The notes beneath the pieces were generated by a model. That model was given only the letters and a program-made list of their open reading frames with translations. It did no database searches and was not told where the DNA came from. The position numbers were made by a program, and so were the translations under genes. From Mesorhizobium sp. (GTDB lineage: Bacteria; Pseudomonadota; Alphaproteobacteria; Rhizobiales; Rhizobiaceae), in contig NZ_SUHQ01000020.1 of the NCBI RefSeq assembly GCF_004962245.1, positions 1 through 64,000 of the forward strand: a stretch of 64,000 nt of DNA. The letters are read 5' to 3'. Position 1 is the first letter of the stretch. The number at the start of each line of letters is the position of its first letter. Positions 8,046-16,735 of this stretch are shown here, in pieces.

Positions 8046-9542
8046 TTGCAAGCCAATGCATTCGATCCGCCAGAGGGCTCTCTCCGCAGATCGGTCGGAC
8101 GCGGCGCTATCATCACGGCTTTGGCGCAATCGGTACGGGTTGCGACGCAGGTCGCCTCCGTCATCGTGCTGTCGCGCCTGCTGTCGCCGCAGGACTTCGG
8201 TGTCGTGGCGATGTGTGCGCCGGTGCTTGCCTTCATCGCGCTGTTCCAGGATTTCGGCCTGACGCAGGCGACGATCCAGAAGAGCGGAATCAGGCATGAA
8301 GAGATCAACTACCTGTTCTGGGTCAATGTCGCGGTCAGCGTGCTGCTCGCCTGCGTGCTTGTCGGCGCGGCGCCGCTGGTCGCCGCCTTCTACGGCGAGC
8401 CGCGGGTGGCAGGTCTGGTGGCCGCGTTGGGGCTGCAGATCATAGCCTACGGGCTGGGCGCCCAGCATCTGGCGCTGCTGACACGCCGAATGCAGTTCGG
8501 CCGCCTGGCCATCATCGATGTCGCAAGTGCCGTCGCCGGTCTCGTCGTATCGATCGCCTGGACTTTCATCGACCGTTCCTACTGGGCGCTTTTTGCCGGT
8601 ACGCTGACAGCAGCCGTGCTGCCGACGCTTTGCTTCTGGGCGAGCTCGCGATGGCGTCCGGGGCTGCCGCGCAAGGTCGATGGGATCAGCGAACTGATCA
8701 ATTTCGGCGCAGGCATCACCGGGTTCAATTTCGCCAACTTCTTTGCCCGCAATCTCGACAATGTGCTGATCGGAAAATATTGGGGCGAAGCGCAGCTCGG
8801 GCTTTACGACCGGGCCTACAAACTGCTTCTGTTCCCATTGAGCCAGATCACCAATCCGCTAACGAAGGTCATGGTGCCGGCTCTTTCCAGGCTGAAGGGC
8901 GAGCCGGATCGCTATCGCAGCGCCTATCTTCGCGTCATGCCTCTGATCTTGCTGGTCGCACTTCCCGGCGTCGCCTTCGCCACCGCCATGTCCGACGTGC
9001 TGATACCGTTCGTGCTCGGCGAGCAGTGGCGGCAGAGTTCCAGCATCTTCCTGGCGCTCGGTTTTGCCGGACTGCTGCAGCCGCTCAACAACCCGGCGGG
9101 ATGGCTTTTCATCAGTCAGGGCCGTTCGGGCGATTTCATGCGCTGGGGCATCGTAACAGCGTTGACGTCGGTGGTGGCGTTCATCGCCGGCCTGCCTTAT
9201 GGCGCTTTGGGCGTGGCGATCGCCTATGCGATCAGCGAATATCTCAGAACACCTTTCCTGTGGCTGTATGTCGGCAAGACCGGACCGCTGCAGGCAAGCC
9301 ATATCCTTCGCGCGGCAACGCCCTTCGTGCTTGGCGCGCATCTGGCGCTTGCCGCCATCTGGTTCGCCAAGCCGCTGCTGCCGCAACAGCACGTCATCGC
9401 CATGGCGATTGCGGCGGTGCTGTCCTACATGATCACCATAATAGTCGCGCTGGCGTTTGCTTCCGGCCGCGAGGCGTTGCGGGAGGCCCTGAAGCTCCTG
9501 CCGGCACGGACGCCCGCGGCAGCACCAAGCGAGGCGAAGTAA
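8046..9542 (+). CDS. Wzx/ExoT-type lipid-linked oligosaccharide flippase
   Basis: Polytopic inner-membrane protein (498 aa, about 12-14 hydrophobic segments) of the polysaccharide transporter superfamily. It would flip the finished undecaprenyl-PP oligosaccharide to the periplasm for ExoQ. Family blocks are VIVLSRLLSPQDFGVVAM, FQDFGLTQATIQ, NFARNLDNVLIGKYWG and GLYDRAYKLLLFPLSQI, as in WzxC/ExoT. The reading frame opens at TTG 8046 behind AGGA at 8031; no in-frame ATG or GTG gives a complete first helix, so TTG is the best start. Divergent from exoL with a shared promoter region. Functionally it stands in for exoT. Confidence 0.9.
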   Translation: MQANAFDPPEGSLRRSVGRGAIITALAQSVRVATQVASVIVLSRLLSPQDFGVVAMCAPVLAFIALFQDFGLTQATIQKSGIRHEEINYLFWVNVAVSVLLACVLVGAAPLVAAFYGEPRVAGLVAALGLQIIAYGLGAQHLALLTRRMQFGRLAIIDVASAVAGLVVSIAWTFIDRSYWALFAGTLTAAVLPTLCFWASSRWRPGLPRKVDGISELINFGAGITGFNFANFFARNLDNVLIGKYWGEAQLGLYDRAYKLLLFPLSQITNPLTKVMVPALSRLKGEPDRYRSAYLRVMPLILLVALPGVAFATAMSDVLIPFVLGEQWRQSSSIFLALGFAGLLQPLNNPAGWLFISQGRSGDFMRWGIVTALTSVVAFIAGLPYGALGVAIAYAISEYLRTPFLWLYVGKTGPLQASHILRAATPFVLGAHLALAAIWFAKPLLPQQHVIAMAIAAVLSYMITIIVALAFASGREALREALKLLPARTPAAAPSEAK

Positions 9543-9580
9543 CTTGCACGGACATTCATACGAGGACCAGGTCTGATCCC

Positions 9581-10603
9581 ATGCATTACCGATCGATCTC
9601 CGACATGAACGACGCGATTGTCAGGAACCTTCACCGGCTGCCGCGCGACATCGACCTGGTGGTCGGCGTTCCCCGAAGCGGTATTCTCGCCGCCACGCTG
9701 CTCAGCCTGACGGCCAACATCCCGATGACCGACCTGGACAGTTTCCTCGCCGGAAAGATTTATACGTCAGGGGTTACCAAACGCCGTGCCGCGCTCGATC
9801 GGCAGGCTTCCGATATGCGCAAGGTTCTGGTGATCGACGACAGCGTCAGCGGCGGCACCGCCATGCGCGAGGCGCGCAGCCGCGTGGAGGCCTCCGGCAT
9901 CAAGGCGGACTTTACCTTTGCCGCGGTGTTCGGCCTGATGGCGCAGCACGAGGAAACCGATATCGTCCTGGAAGTCGTGCCGCATCCAAGGATGTTCCAG
10001 TGGAACTTCATGCACCACAAATTCCTCGCGCAATGCTGTGTCGACATTGACGGCGTGCTTTGCCTGGACCCGACTGAAGCCGAAAACGACGACGGTCCCG
10101 CTTATGAGAAATTCCTCAGCGAAGCGCTGCCTCTGTTTGGCCCCACTCGCAAGATCGGCTGGCTCGTCACCAGCCGGCTCGAGAAATACCGCGCGCTTAC
10201 CGAAGCATGGCTCGCAAAGCACGGCATCGAATACGACAAGCTGATCATGCTTGATCTGCCGAGCAAGGCGGAACGGCAGCGGCTTGGCGTGCATGGCAGT
10301 TTCAAGGCCGATTTCTACCGCAAATCCGATGCCATCCTGTTCATCGAAAGCGAGCACCAGCAGGCGCTCAAGATCGCCGAACTTTCTGGCAAACCGGTGC
10401 TGTGCGTGGAAACGCATCTGATAAGTTATCCTGACGCGCTGTCGCTTCCCTCACTTGGACAAGCGGCGCGCAACCTTCCGGGCAGATTGCGGGAGATCAA
10501 TTCGCCTGACGGGCGCAAGACGGCGATCAAGACCGTCGCGCGCACGCTGCTTGGCGAGCGCGGCTACGAAACGCTGAAGAGCCGGGTCAAACGACCGGCC
10601 TGA
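9581..10603 (+). CDS. Phosphoribosyltransferase-HAD phosphatase fusion
   Basis: A 340-aa two-domain protein. Residues 1-150 form a type I phosphoribosyltransferase fold: VVGVPRSGILAATLLS near 28-43 and the PRPP loop VLVIDDSVSGGTAM near 84-97. Residues 155-340 look like a HAD hydrolase: motif I VDIDGVLCLD near 154-163, motif II-like LVTSRLEKY, and later acidic residues. Start ATG 9581, 38 bp after the flippase stop; SD weak. It follows the flippase in the same direction, so it belongs to EPS synthesis and not to nucleotide salvage. Known precedent: ribofuranose in some bacterial glycans is installed from PRPP by a phosphoribosyltransferase followed by dephosphorylation. I infer a similar role; substrate not shown. 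Confidence 0.85.
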   Translation: MHYRSISDMNDAIVRNLHRLPRDIDLVVGVPRSGILAATLLSLTANIPMTDLDSFLAGKIYTSGVTKRRAALDRQASDMRKVLVIDDSVSGGTAMREARSRVEASGIKADFTFAAVFGLMAQHEETDIVLEVVPHPRMFQWNFMHHKFLAQCCVDIDGVLCLDPTEAENDDGPAYEKFLSEALPLFGPTRKIGWLVTSRLEKYRALTEAWLAKHGIEYDKLIMLDLPSKAERQRLGVHGSFKADFYRKSDAILFIESEHQQALKIAELSGKPVLCVETHLISYPDALSLPSLGQAARNLPGRLREINSPDGRKTAIKTVARTLLGERGYETLKSRVKRPA

Positions 10604-10618
10604 ACCTGGCTTCGGAAC

Positions 10619-11698
10619 TTAGGCGGCCTGCCGCGAAGGCTGTCGTACCGCCCTCTCGAGCATCGAGAAGAAGGTCGCGAACTGACGCCCGGGATCGAGT
10701 TCCGGGCGCTCGGAGAACGCACGCGCCGCCGCTGAAAGCCGCTCATATTCCTGCCTGTCGGTCCACAGGCGCCTGATCACGGCCACCCAATCGGCGAGCG
10801 GAGCGTCGTAATCCAGCACCACGCCACCGGAGCCGATCGCTTCGGGCAGGCCGCCACGACGTGAACCGACGACGGGAATGCCGCTGCAATGGGCTTCCGA
10901 CGCCACCCGGCCCCAGGCCTCTTCCCATTTGCTGGGGGCGAGCAGGATTTTCGTGCGGCCATAGACCGTCTTCATGTCGCTGGTCCGGCTCTCCAGCTTG
11001 ACGTTGCCAAGCGGCGCGATCGTCTGCTCGATCCGGGCCCGATGATCGTCGTCGAGCTTCCAGCTTTCGACGAACAGGAACGGAATTTCGGAGCAGGCGG
11101 CGGCGATGCGCACTGCAAGCTCGAAGCCTTTTTCCTCATAAGGGTTGATCAGCGTGACAAACTCGCCTGTCGTCGGCGTGCTGTAGAGCGCGGGATTGAT
11201 GGTCGGCGGTATAATCGTCGAATCGATATCGAATTTTGCCTTGTAGGTGCGCGCGGTGAACTCGGAATTGGCGATGTAGAGCGCCGAATGCAGCTCGCGC
11301 AGATCGCCGCCCAATTCGTGGAATTCGACATTCCTGAGGTAGACGACCAGCGGCACGCCTTCCGCCTGCAGCGCCTTGCCGATCGGAACCGACTTGTGGC
11401 ACTGGACCACGGCGACGTCCGGCCTCAGCTTTTCGACGGCAAAAGCCGCAGCCTCCCAGGGGAACCAAGCCCGCACCACCGGATAGCCCGGATAGCTGTC
11501 GATGACCGCGCGCTGCCTCAGAAGCTTCATCTTGGCGCGCGCCTTGTAGCCGAAGACGCCCTGGCCGAACAGGGCGGCGAGCACCGACGCCTCATGGCCC
11601 TGCTCGAGCAACTGCTCGGCAAGATGATGGGTGCTGGACTGGACACCACCGCTGAACTGGGGCGTGTAACCGTTGCCGCCTGCAAAAAGCACTTTCAT
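10619..11698 (-). CDS. Family 4 (GT-B) glycosyltransferase
   Basis: Retaining GT4-type enzyme (359 aa). N-terminal MKVLFAGGNGYTPQFSGGVQ is the acceptor-side Rossmann start. The C-terminal half has the UDP-sugar binding pattern: LLAPSKWEEAWGRVASEAHC, SGIPVVGSRRGGLPEAIG and GGVVLDYD, with the E-x7-E glutamates. Start ATG 11698 follows AGGAG at an ideal distance; the longer frame upstream is not conserved-looking. It is last in the leftward run from exoK through ugd and the oxidoreductase pair and ends 15 bp from the convergent phosphoribosyltransferase gene. It has no clear S. meliloti exo counterpart and could add glucuronate or another side residue; that is inference. Confidence 0.85.
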   Translation of the reverse strand: MKVLFAGGNGYTPQFSGGVQSSTHHLAEQLLEQGHEASVLAALFGQGVFGYKARAKMKLLRQRAVIDSYPGYPVVRAWFPWEAAAFAVEKLRPDVAVVQCHKSVPIGKALQAEGVPLVVYLRNVEFHELGGDLRELHSALYIANSEFTARTYKAKFDIDSTIIPPTINPALYSTPTTGEFVTLINPYEEKGFELAVRIAAACSEIPFLFVESWKLDDDHRARIEQTIAPLGNVKLESRTSDMKTVYGRTKILLAPSKWEEAWGRVASEAHCSGIPVVGSRRGGLPEAIGSGGVVLDYDAPLADWVAVIRRLWTDRQEYERLSAAARAFSERPELDPGRQFATFFSMLERAVRQPSRQAA

Positions 11699-11760
11699 GG
11701 TTTCGGCTCCTTGTCGCATTCTCACGTTTACGGGCGATGACGCATGGGTTGCGACCCGCC

Positions 11761-12210
11761 TCAGGCATCCTGTTGCATCTCGATATTGGCGAACGGATTG
11801 GTGCATGGCTGCCACCCGGTGAACCGGATCGGATCGGTTGGCGAACTGCGCCGGGCATAGTCGGTCAGCATATGGAACTCGGCAATGACCCAGCGGTCGA
11901 ACTGTCTCAGATCCTCTTTTTTCTGCTCGGGCAGAAACCGGCGTGCGGCGCCCAGTTTCAGCGTCTCAAGCAGGGTGACCGCATCGCTCAGCTTTTCGTT
12001 TGGAAACATCCAGGGATTTCGCTTCTGGAATTCCAGAACGAACTGCTGCAGATGTTCGATGCGCATGTTCAGCCTGCCGAAATATTTTTCGAGCGTGACA
12101 CGCACCAGGTCCTCGTCGGAAAGCGAGGAAACGGCGGTATAGGCGATGCCGGTCGAAGCAACTCCGCCAGCCATGATGGCCAGTGCCGCGCGCCGCGAAA
12201 CGTTGATCAT
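11761..12210 (-). CDS. Tat-exported small subunit of a GMC oxidoreductase
   Basis: A 149-aa protein beginning with a twin-arginine-like signal (NVSRRAALAIMAGG then a hydrophobic stretch, VASTGIAYT). The rest is helical and resembles the small (gamma) subunits of gluconate, sorbitol or fructose dehydrogenases, whose Tat signal carries the folded FAD subunit out of the cell. Start ATG 12210 overlaps the stop of the GMC gene by 4 bp (ATGA), so the two are made together. It contains no cysteine or haem motif. Homology of the mature part is inferred from size, signal and pairing, not from strong motifs. Confidence 0.75.
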   Translation of the reverse strand: MINVSRRAALAIMAGGVASTGIAYTAVSSLSDEDLVRVTLEKYFGRLNMRIEHLQQFVLEFQKRNPWMFPNEKLSDAVTLLETLKLGAARRFLPEQKKEDLRQFDRWVIAEFHMLTDYARRSSPTDPIRFTGWQPCTNPFANIEMQQDA

Positions 12211-13667
12211 CCGGCCATTTCCTTTCCCGCTATCCGGCTCGCCGCCCGCAAGGAAAGGGCTGCCGCGGTCAGGCTCGGGTTGGCGCACGAGCAGCTTGGA
12301 TATGTACTCGAGCCGACGACAACCAGGTTCCTGAGCTGATGGTGGATCATGTCACGGTCGACGACTGAATCCGCCGGGCTTGAGCCCATTCTCAAAGTGC
12401 CCTGGACATGCGATTCGGTCGGCCGGATGCCGCGATCGAAAATCTCTTCGACCGGCAGCGGAGCCAGAAGCGCCGGCAATTTCTCCCTTGCCCGCGCCAT
12501 GCCCTCGACGGCATAGTCGGATGCTCCCTTGAAACTGACGAAGGCGTTCTCATCCTCGTCGAGGATCACGAGATTTTCCGGATCGAGCAGGTTTTCGGTG
12601 ACGATGATGAGAGGAAGCGTCTGACGCACACGTCCCTTTTCGGGGCGCATCCCGTGCTGCCAGCGATTTTCGAAATAGACCAGCGCCGCCGCATGCTGCG
12701 ATCTGTGGGAGCCGTCATAAAGGCCGAAATTCAGGCCGGTGGTGATGGTGCTTCCGTCGAAATTGTCGACACCGTCGAGATAGGCCTCGAAATTCCATCC
12801 GTAGGATTCGTGCAGGCCGCGCCCGACGAATTCGCCCGGCAGGCCGGACCGCAACATGATCGCCGGGCTATGGATGGCATTGGCGCCCAGAATGAAGAGA
12901 TCGCCGCCGACCGAATATTCCTTGCCGTCATGCACGAATGTAACCGAACGGACCGATCCGCCGACATGGTCGAGCCGACGCACTTCGGCGCCAAGGCAGA
13001 CCGAAACGTCAGGATGCTCGAAGACGTGCATCAGGCCATTGTTGACGGTGAATTTCGCGTCGACCGGACATAGGCCGCATCGCAAGTTGGCGCAGCACGA
13101 GGTCCGCTGCGCGGTCGGCACGCGCGCCCTGGCTGTCGGCACGACAAAATGCTGGTCCGGCTGCGCCGCTTTCATCATCCGGTCCGGCGTCGACATGTGA
13201 TGTGGCGGCTGTGGAAACGGCCTGGAACGCGGCATCATCGCCGCCATGTCGGGATCGCCGGAAATCGACATGATCTCCTCTGCATCGCAGTAGAACGGCT
13301 CGAGCTCGTCATAGCTGATCGGCCAGTCGTTGCCGACGCCGTAGAGGCTTTTCAACCTGAAGTCGTTTGGATGAAAGCGCGGCGTCTGCGCGAACCAGCA
13401 ATTCGTTCCGCCACCCAATCCGATGGTGTAGTTCCACGGCTTGTCGGAGTTGGTCCTGTAGGTCGTCTCGTCTTCGATGTCGGTGTTAACGTTCTGCTCG
13501 AGCTGCCATTCATGCGTGTTGTGCCGGCCCCACTCCAGAACCAGAATGCGGGCCTTTCGCCGCTTGGCGAACGCATGCAGGAAGAAGGCCGAGCCGAAAC
13601 CGGAGCCGATGGCGACAAGATCGAAATGGTCGTTTGCGATCTGTTCCGGCCTGATGCCCAGCACCAT
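12207..13667 (-). CDS. GMC-family FAD oxidoreductase (large subunit)
   Basis: Flavoprotein (486 aa) expected to oxidise a sugar alcohol or aldehyde group. It has the dinucleotide fold AIGSGFGSAFFLHAFA near 19-34, the GMC-type GLGGGTNCWFAQTPRF, a cysteine-rich CCANLRCGLCP near 190-200 as in iron-sulphur-bearing fructose/gluconate dehydrogenases, and the C-terminal signatures HVQGTLRMGSSPADSVVD and CANPSLTAAALSLRAA. No signal peptide, consistent with hitch-hiking export through its Tat-signal partner. ATG 13667 is the only standard start after the ugd stop. No cytochrome subunit gene is adjacent. Placed between ugd and a glycosyltransferase, it likely modifies the EPS; the substrate is unknown. 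Confidence 0.88.
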   Translation of the reverse strand: MVLGIRPEQIANDHFDLVAIGSGFGSAFFLHAFAKRRKARILVLEWGRHNTHEWQLEQNVNTDIEDETTYRTNSDKPWNYTIGLGGGTNCWFAQTPRFHPNDFRLKSLYGVGNDWPISYDELEPFYCDAEEIMSISGDPDMAAMMPRSRPFPQPPHHMSTPDRMMKAAQPDQHFVVPTARARVPTAQRTSCCANLRCGLCPVDAKFTVNNGLMHVFEHPDVSVCLGAEVRRLDHVGGSVRSVTFVHDGKEYSVGGDLFILGANAIHSPAIMLRSGLPGEFVGRGLHESYGWNFEAYLDGVDNFDGSTITTGLNFGLYDGSHRSQHAAALVYFENRWQHGMRPEKGRVRQTLPLIIVTENLLDPENLVILDEDENAFVSFKGASDYAVEGMARAREKLPALLAPLPVEEIFDRGIRPTESHVQGTLRMGSSPADSVVDRDMIHHQLRNLVVVGSSTYPSCSCANPSLTAAALSLRAASRIAGKEMAG

Positions 13668-13763
13668 CAGATAGGACCCCTTGTCGAAACGAGCGCTTTC
13701 ATCGAAGCCCTCGTGATTGTCCTTGGTTCCCGAGCCGGTTTTGCCAGACTTTTCCGCATGGTC

Positions 13764-15095
13764 TCAGGCCGCCAACCTGCCGATGCTGTGGTACTCGATG
13801 CCGTGGCGAGCAATGACCTTGGGGTCGTAGAGGTTTCGGCCATCGAAGATGATCGGTGTGGTCAGCGCATCCTTCATCGCGTCGAAAGAAGGCGCGCGGA
13901 AGCTCTTCCACTCCGTGGCGATCAGGAGTGCGTCGGCGCCACGCAGCGCTGCCTCCTTGGTGCCGCACAAGAGCAGATCGTCTCGCTGCCCGTAGATTGC
14001 CTGGCATTCCTGCATCGCCTCGGGATCGTAAGCCTGCACTTTGGCACCGGCGTTCCAGAGCGCTTCCATCAAGACGCGCGCCGGCGCCTCGCGCATGTCG
14101 TCGGTGTCGGGCTTGAAGGCCAAGCCCCACAGCGCAAAGGTCTTGCCCTTGAGATTGCCCTTGAAATGGCGGTTCACCTTGTCGAACAGAACCGACTTCT
14201 GCTCGTTGTTGCGCTCCTCGACCGCGCGCAACAGCTTGGCGTCGAATTTGACGCCTTCCGCCGCCTTGATCAAGGCGCGCACATCCTTGGGGAAGCACGA
14301 GCCGCCATAGCCGAGGCCCGGATAGATGAAGTGGTAGCCGATGCGGGGATCGCTGCCGATGCCCTTGCGGACCTCCTCGATGTCGGCGCCCAGTTCCTCG
14401 GCCAGATTGGCCATTTCGTTCATGAAGCTGATCTTGGTCGCCAGCATGCAATTGGCCGCGTATTTGGTGAATTCGGCGCTGCGCACATCCATCACGATCA
14501 TCTTCTCGTGGTTGCGGTTGAACGGGGCGTAAAGCTCACGCATCACCGCCTCGGTGCTTTCGCTGCTGGTGCCGACGATGATGCGGTCGGGCTTCATGCA
14601 GTCGGTCACCGCGGAGCCTTCCTTGAGGAATTCCGGATTGGAGGCAACGTCGAAAGCCAGATCCTCGCGGCCCCGCGCCTTCAGCGTCGCGGCGATCCTG
14701 GCCTTTATCTTTTCGCAGGTGCCGACCGGCACGGTCGATTTGCCGACAACGATCTTGGGCGTGTCCATCTCCCGGCCGATGGCCTCGGCGACGGCCAGCA
14801 CATATTTGAGGTCGGCCGAACCGTCCTCTCCCGGAGGCGTGCCGACAGCGATCATCTGGATCTCGCCATGCTTGACCGCGGCGGCGGCGTCGGTGGTGAA
14901 CTTGATGCGGCCGGCCGCGTGGTTCTCCTTGACAAGGCTTTCGAGCCCGGGCTCGAAAATCGGGATGAGACCCTGATTGAGCCGCTCGACCTTTTTCACG
15001 TCGACGTCGACGCACACCACCTGGTGGCCAACTTCGGCAAGCACCGCCGCCTGCACGAGACCGACATAGCCAATTCCAAAGACCGTCAAATTCAT
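13764..15095 (-). CDS. ugd: UDP-glucose 6-dehydrogenase
   Basis: Oxidises UDP-glucose twice with NAD+ to UDP-glucuronate. The 443-aa sequence has the N-terminal NAD fold VFGIGYVGLVQAAVLAEVGH, the STVPVGT block, VASNPEFLKEG, the central-helix KYAANCMLA and the catalytic cysteine in YGGSCFPKDV, then the C-terminal GLAFKPDTDDMREAP. Length is standard. Starts at ATG 15095, 61 bp after exoK. Its presence inside the exo locus predicts a glucuronate-containing acidic polymer, unlike the pyruvate/succinate-acidified S. meliloti succinoglycan. A second ugd (rkpK/lspL type) may exist elsewhere. Confidence 0.94.
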   Translation of the reverse strand: MNLTVFGIGYVGLVQAAVLAEVGHQVVCVDVDVKKVERLNQGLIPIFEPGLESLVKENHAAGRIKFTTDAAAAVKHGEIQMIAVGTPPGEDGSADLKYVLAVAEAIGREMDTPKIVVGKSTVPVGTCEKIKARIAATLKARGREDLAFDVASNPEFLKEGSAVTDCMKPDRIIVGTSSESTEAVMRELYAPFNRNHEKMIVMDVRSAEFTKYAANCMLATKISFMNEMANLAEELGADIEEVRKGIGSDPRIGYHFIYPGLGYGGSCFPKDVRALIKAAEGVKFDAKLLRAVEERNNEQKSVLFDKVNRHFKGNLKGKTFALWGLAFKPDTDDMREAPARVLMEALWNAGAKVQAYDPEAMQECQAIYGQRDDLLLCGTKEAALRGADALLIATEWKSFRAPSFDAMKDALTTPIIFDGRNLYDPKVIARHGIEYHSIGRLAA

Positions 15096-15156
15096 TCGGT
15101 TTCATTCCTATTCAAGGCTTCGGACCGCCTTCGGTCGAGCCGGTTCAAATTAGCTT

Positions 15157-16041
15157 TTACTTTATGCCGCATGCCAACGATTCCGGGAACTGGCATGGCT
15201 CCCCTAGCGCCGTGAATGCGAGGCGATCCACTTGCAGGGTGAGCTTGCGGCCCGGATCCGAAAACGGGCCGAGCCAGCCCTTCATCGTGTCGCTGCCCCA
15301 AAGGCTGAAGAATATCTTTTGCGCATGGCTGGGCAGCTTTGCCGGATCGGTGATCGTGTTCACGAGCTGGCCATTGACGTACCAGCGGAGCCGGTCCTTC
15401 TCCCAGACGAAGGCGTAGTCGTTGAAAGCCTTGTCGGTGCCGCCCGCTACATCCACCAGTTTCTCGTTGTTGCCCTTGCCGGCTATGTAGGCGTTGACCT
15501 GCACCTTGGAGGTGTCCTTGGTCAGCACCTCGAAGTCGATTTCATCCCACGGCTGCTTGTCGGACGGGCCGATGTAGGAGAAGAAGGCGGCGTTGATGCC
15601 GGAGCCCACATCGGTTTTCATCCGCGCCTCATAGGTGCCATAGCCGAAGCGCTGCTTGGTCTGGATCTCGCCGCAGGCAAAGTCGCGATCCTTCAGCTTC
15701 CGCTTTTCGAAACCGAGCGTCAGCATGCCGTCGGAAAGCTCAACCAGCTTTTTGGACCAGGTGCAGTTCTGATGATTGCCGTTCGTCCAGCCGTCGGAAA
15801 CGTACCAGCGCGCACGGTCGAAGCTGGTGAAATCATCGACGAACGATGGCGCAGTCGGGATATCCTGCGAACGGGAAGGGGTCGGACCCGCGATCAGGCT
15901 GCCGAGCGCGACCAGCAGAAACGCGCCGCCCGAACATAGCTGTCTCAGGTTCCATTGCCTGATCGAGCGCGTGAACGGCCTGCCGCCGGTTGCTGGGGCG
16001 CCGGTTGCTGGGGTAGACGTGCTTTTCGGATCCGCGTTCAT
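15157..16041 (-). CDS. exoK: GH16 endo-beta-glucanase, ExoK-like
   Basis: Secreted or periplasmic glycanase (294 aa) that cuts nascent EPS into lower-mass forms. After a basic N-terminus and a hydrophobic segment (GGAFLLVALGSLIAG near 43-57) comes a GH16 domain with GYGTYEARMKT and the catalytic PWDEIDFEVL (E-x-D-x-x-E), plus the family WEKDRLRWYVNGQLV strand. Start ATG 16041 lies behind AGGTGAG; the frame extends to 16251 but that part looks non-coding. In S. meliloti exoK sits directly upstream of exoL; here it has moved to a second leftward unit with ugd. Confidence 0.9.
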   Translation of the reverse strand: MNADPKSTSTPATGAPATGGRPFTRSIRQWNLRQLCSGGAFLLVALGSLIAGPTPSRSQDIPTAPSFVDDFTSFDRARWYVSDGWTNGNHQNCTWSKKLVELSDGMLTLGFEKRKLKDRDFACGEIQTKQRFGYGTYEARMKTDVGSGINAAFFSYIGPSDKQPWDEIDFEVLTKDTSKVQVNAYIAGKGNNEKLVDVAGGTDKAFNDYAFVWEKDRLRWYVNGQLVNTITDPAKLPSHAQKIFFSLWGSDTMKGWLGPFSDPGRKLTLQVDRLAFTALGEPCQFPESLACGIK

Positions 16042-16186
16042 ACCAAACTCACCTTTGTGCTGTGCGCCCCCAACCCAAAGTCGATGTTCGAACCGTGACG
16101 AAACGACCTGATCTTGACCTTCTGCAGTCCCTCTTTGCATTGCCTCTTGTCCTGGCGCCAAACCTCTTGCCTGTGAGGTTTCGCGC

Positions 16187-16588
16187 TCAATCCGTGCCGG
16201 TGCCAGCCGGCTTGGCGACATCGGCCTTGGCCGCCGCGCCGCGCGGCTCATTCTCGTCGAAGATTGCAGCCACCGAATGACGGAGTTCCTTCATAAGCTC
16301 GTTCTGGCGCGAGAGCGCCGCGATTCGCCGCTCGTAATTCAGGATCGACTTCGTCAGTTCGCTGACCTCGGAGGATCTGCTGGAGGAGGTCGCCCCATTC
16401 TCCATCGCCTCGACCAGGAAGGCCGCGTTCGTGGCCTTTGTCCGGTAGCGATTCTCAAGTCCGTTTTTCTCCGCGTCGACCTCGGCGGCAATCTGGTCAA
16501 GCAGCCTTGCCAGGCGGTCAAGGCGCGAAATGTCGGTCTGCCTGTCGCGAGCCGGATTCCTTGATCTGAAGCCGAATATCGAGGCCAT
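16187..16588 (-). CDS. Small coiled-coil protein of unknown function
   Basis: A 133-aa soluble protein starting MASIFGFRSRN (ATG 16588, AGGA upstream). Residues about 20-105 are rich in heptad-compatible Leu/Ile and charged residues (LDRLARLLDQIAAEVDAE; SILNYERRIAALSRQNE), predicting a helical coiled coil, followed by an Ala/Pro/Lys-rich tail. No signal peptide or catalytic motif. It is the first gene downstream of the 16721 exo box and precedes exoK by 145 bp, so it is probably co-regulated with EPS genes. Role unknown; a scaffold or kinase partner is conceivable only by analogy. Confidence 0.65.
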   Translation of the reverse strand: MASIFGFRSRNPARDRQTDISRLDRLARLLDQIAAEVDAEKNGLENRYRTKATNAAFLVEAMENGATSSSRSSEVSELTKSILNYERRIAALSRQNELMKELRHSVAAIFDENEPRGAAAKADVAKPAGTGTD

Positions 16589-16720
16589 ACGCTCAGAGTC
16601 CTGTAGTGGTCGGGGTCCTGTGGTGGCCCCCGCACCCGTGCGGGTCAAAAAGATCTTGTCGCATCGTCCAGCTCCTCTGACAGGGAGACTATAGGGCCAA
16701 TTCTATTGGCAAACCAGAAT

Positions 16721-16735
16721 TGCTGCACCGCAACA
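16721..16735. promoter_or_regulatory. Exo-box palindrome upstream of the coiled-coil/exoK operon
   Basis: TGCTGCACCGCAACA matches the perfect exoY-upstream palindrome at 13 of 15 positions. It lies in the 267-bp gap between exoU and the coiled-coil gene, 132 bp upstream of the latter. No other gene is visible in 16589-16855. Confidence 0.55.

Noticed and set aside
8630..9580. Long in-frame extension upstream of the phosphoribosyltransferase-HAD gene
   Set aside because: It is a shifted frame inside the flippase gene; the real start is ATG 9581.
13149..15215. A 688-codon open frame on the plus strand opposite ugd
   Set aside because: It mirrors the ugd gene in a GC-rich genome, has no motif or SD, and ugd is unambiguous.
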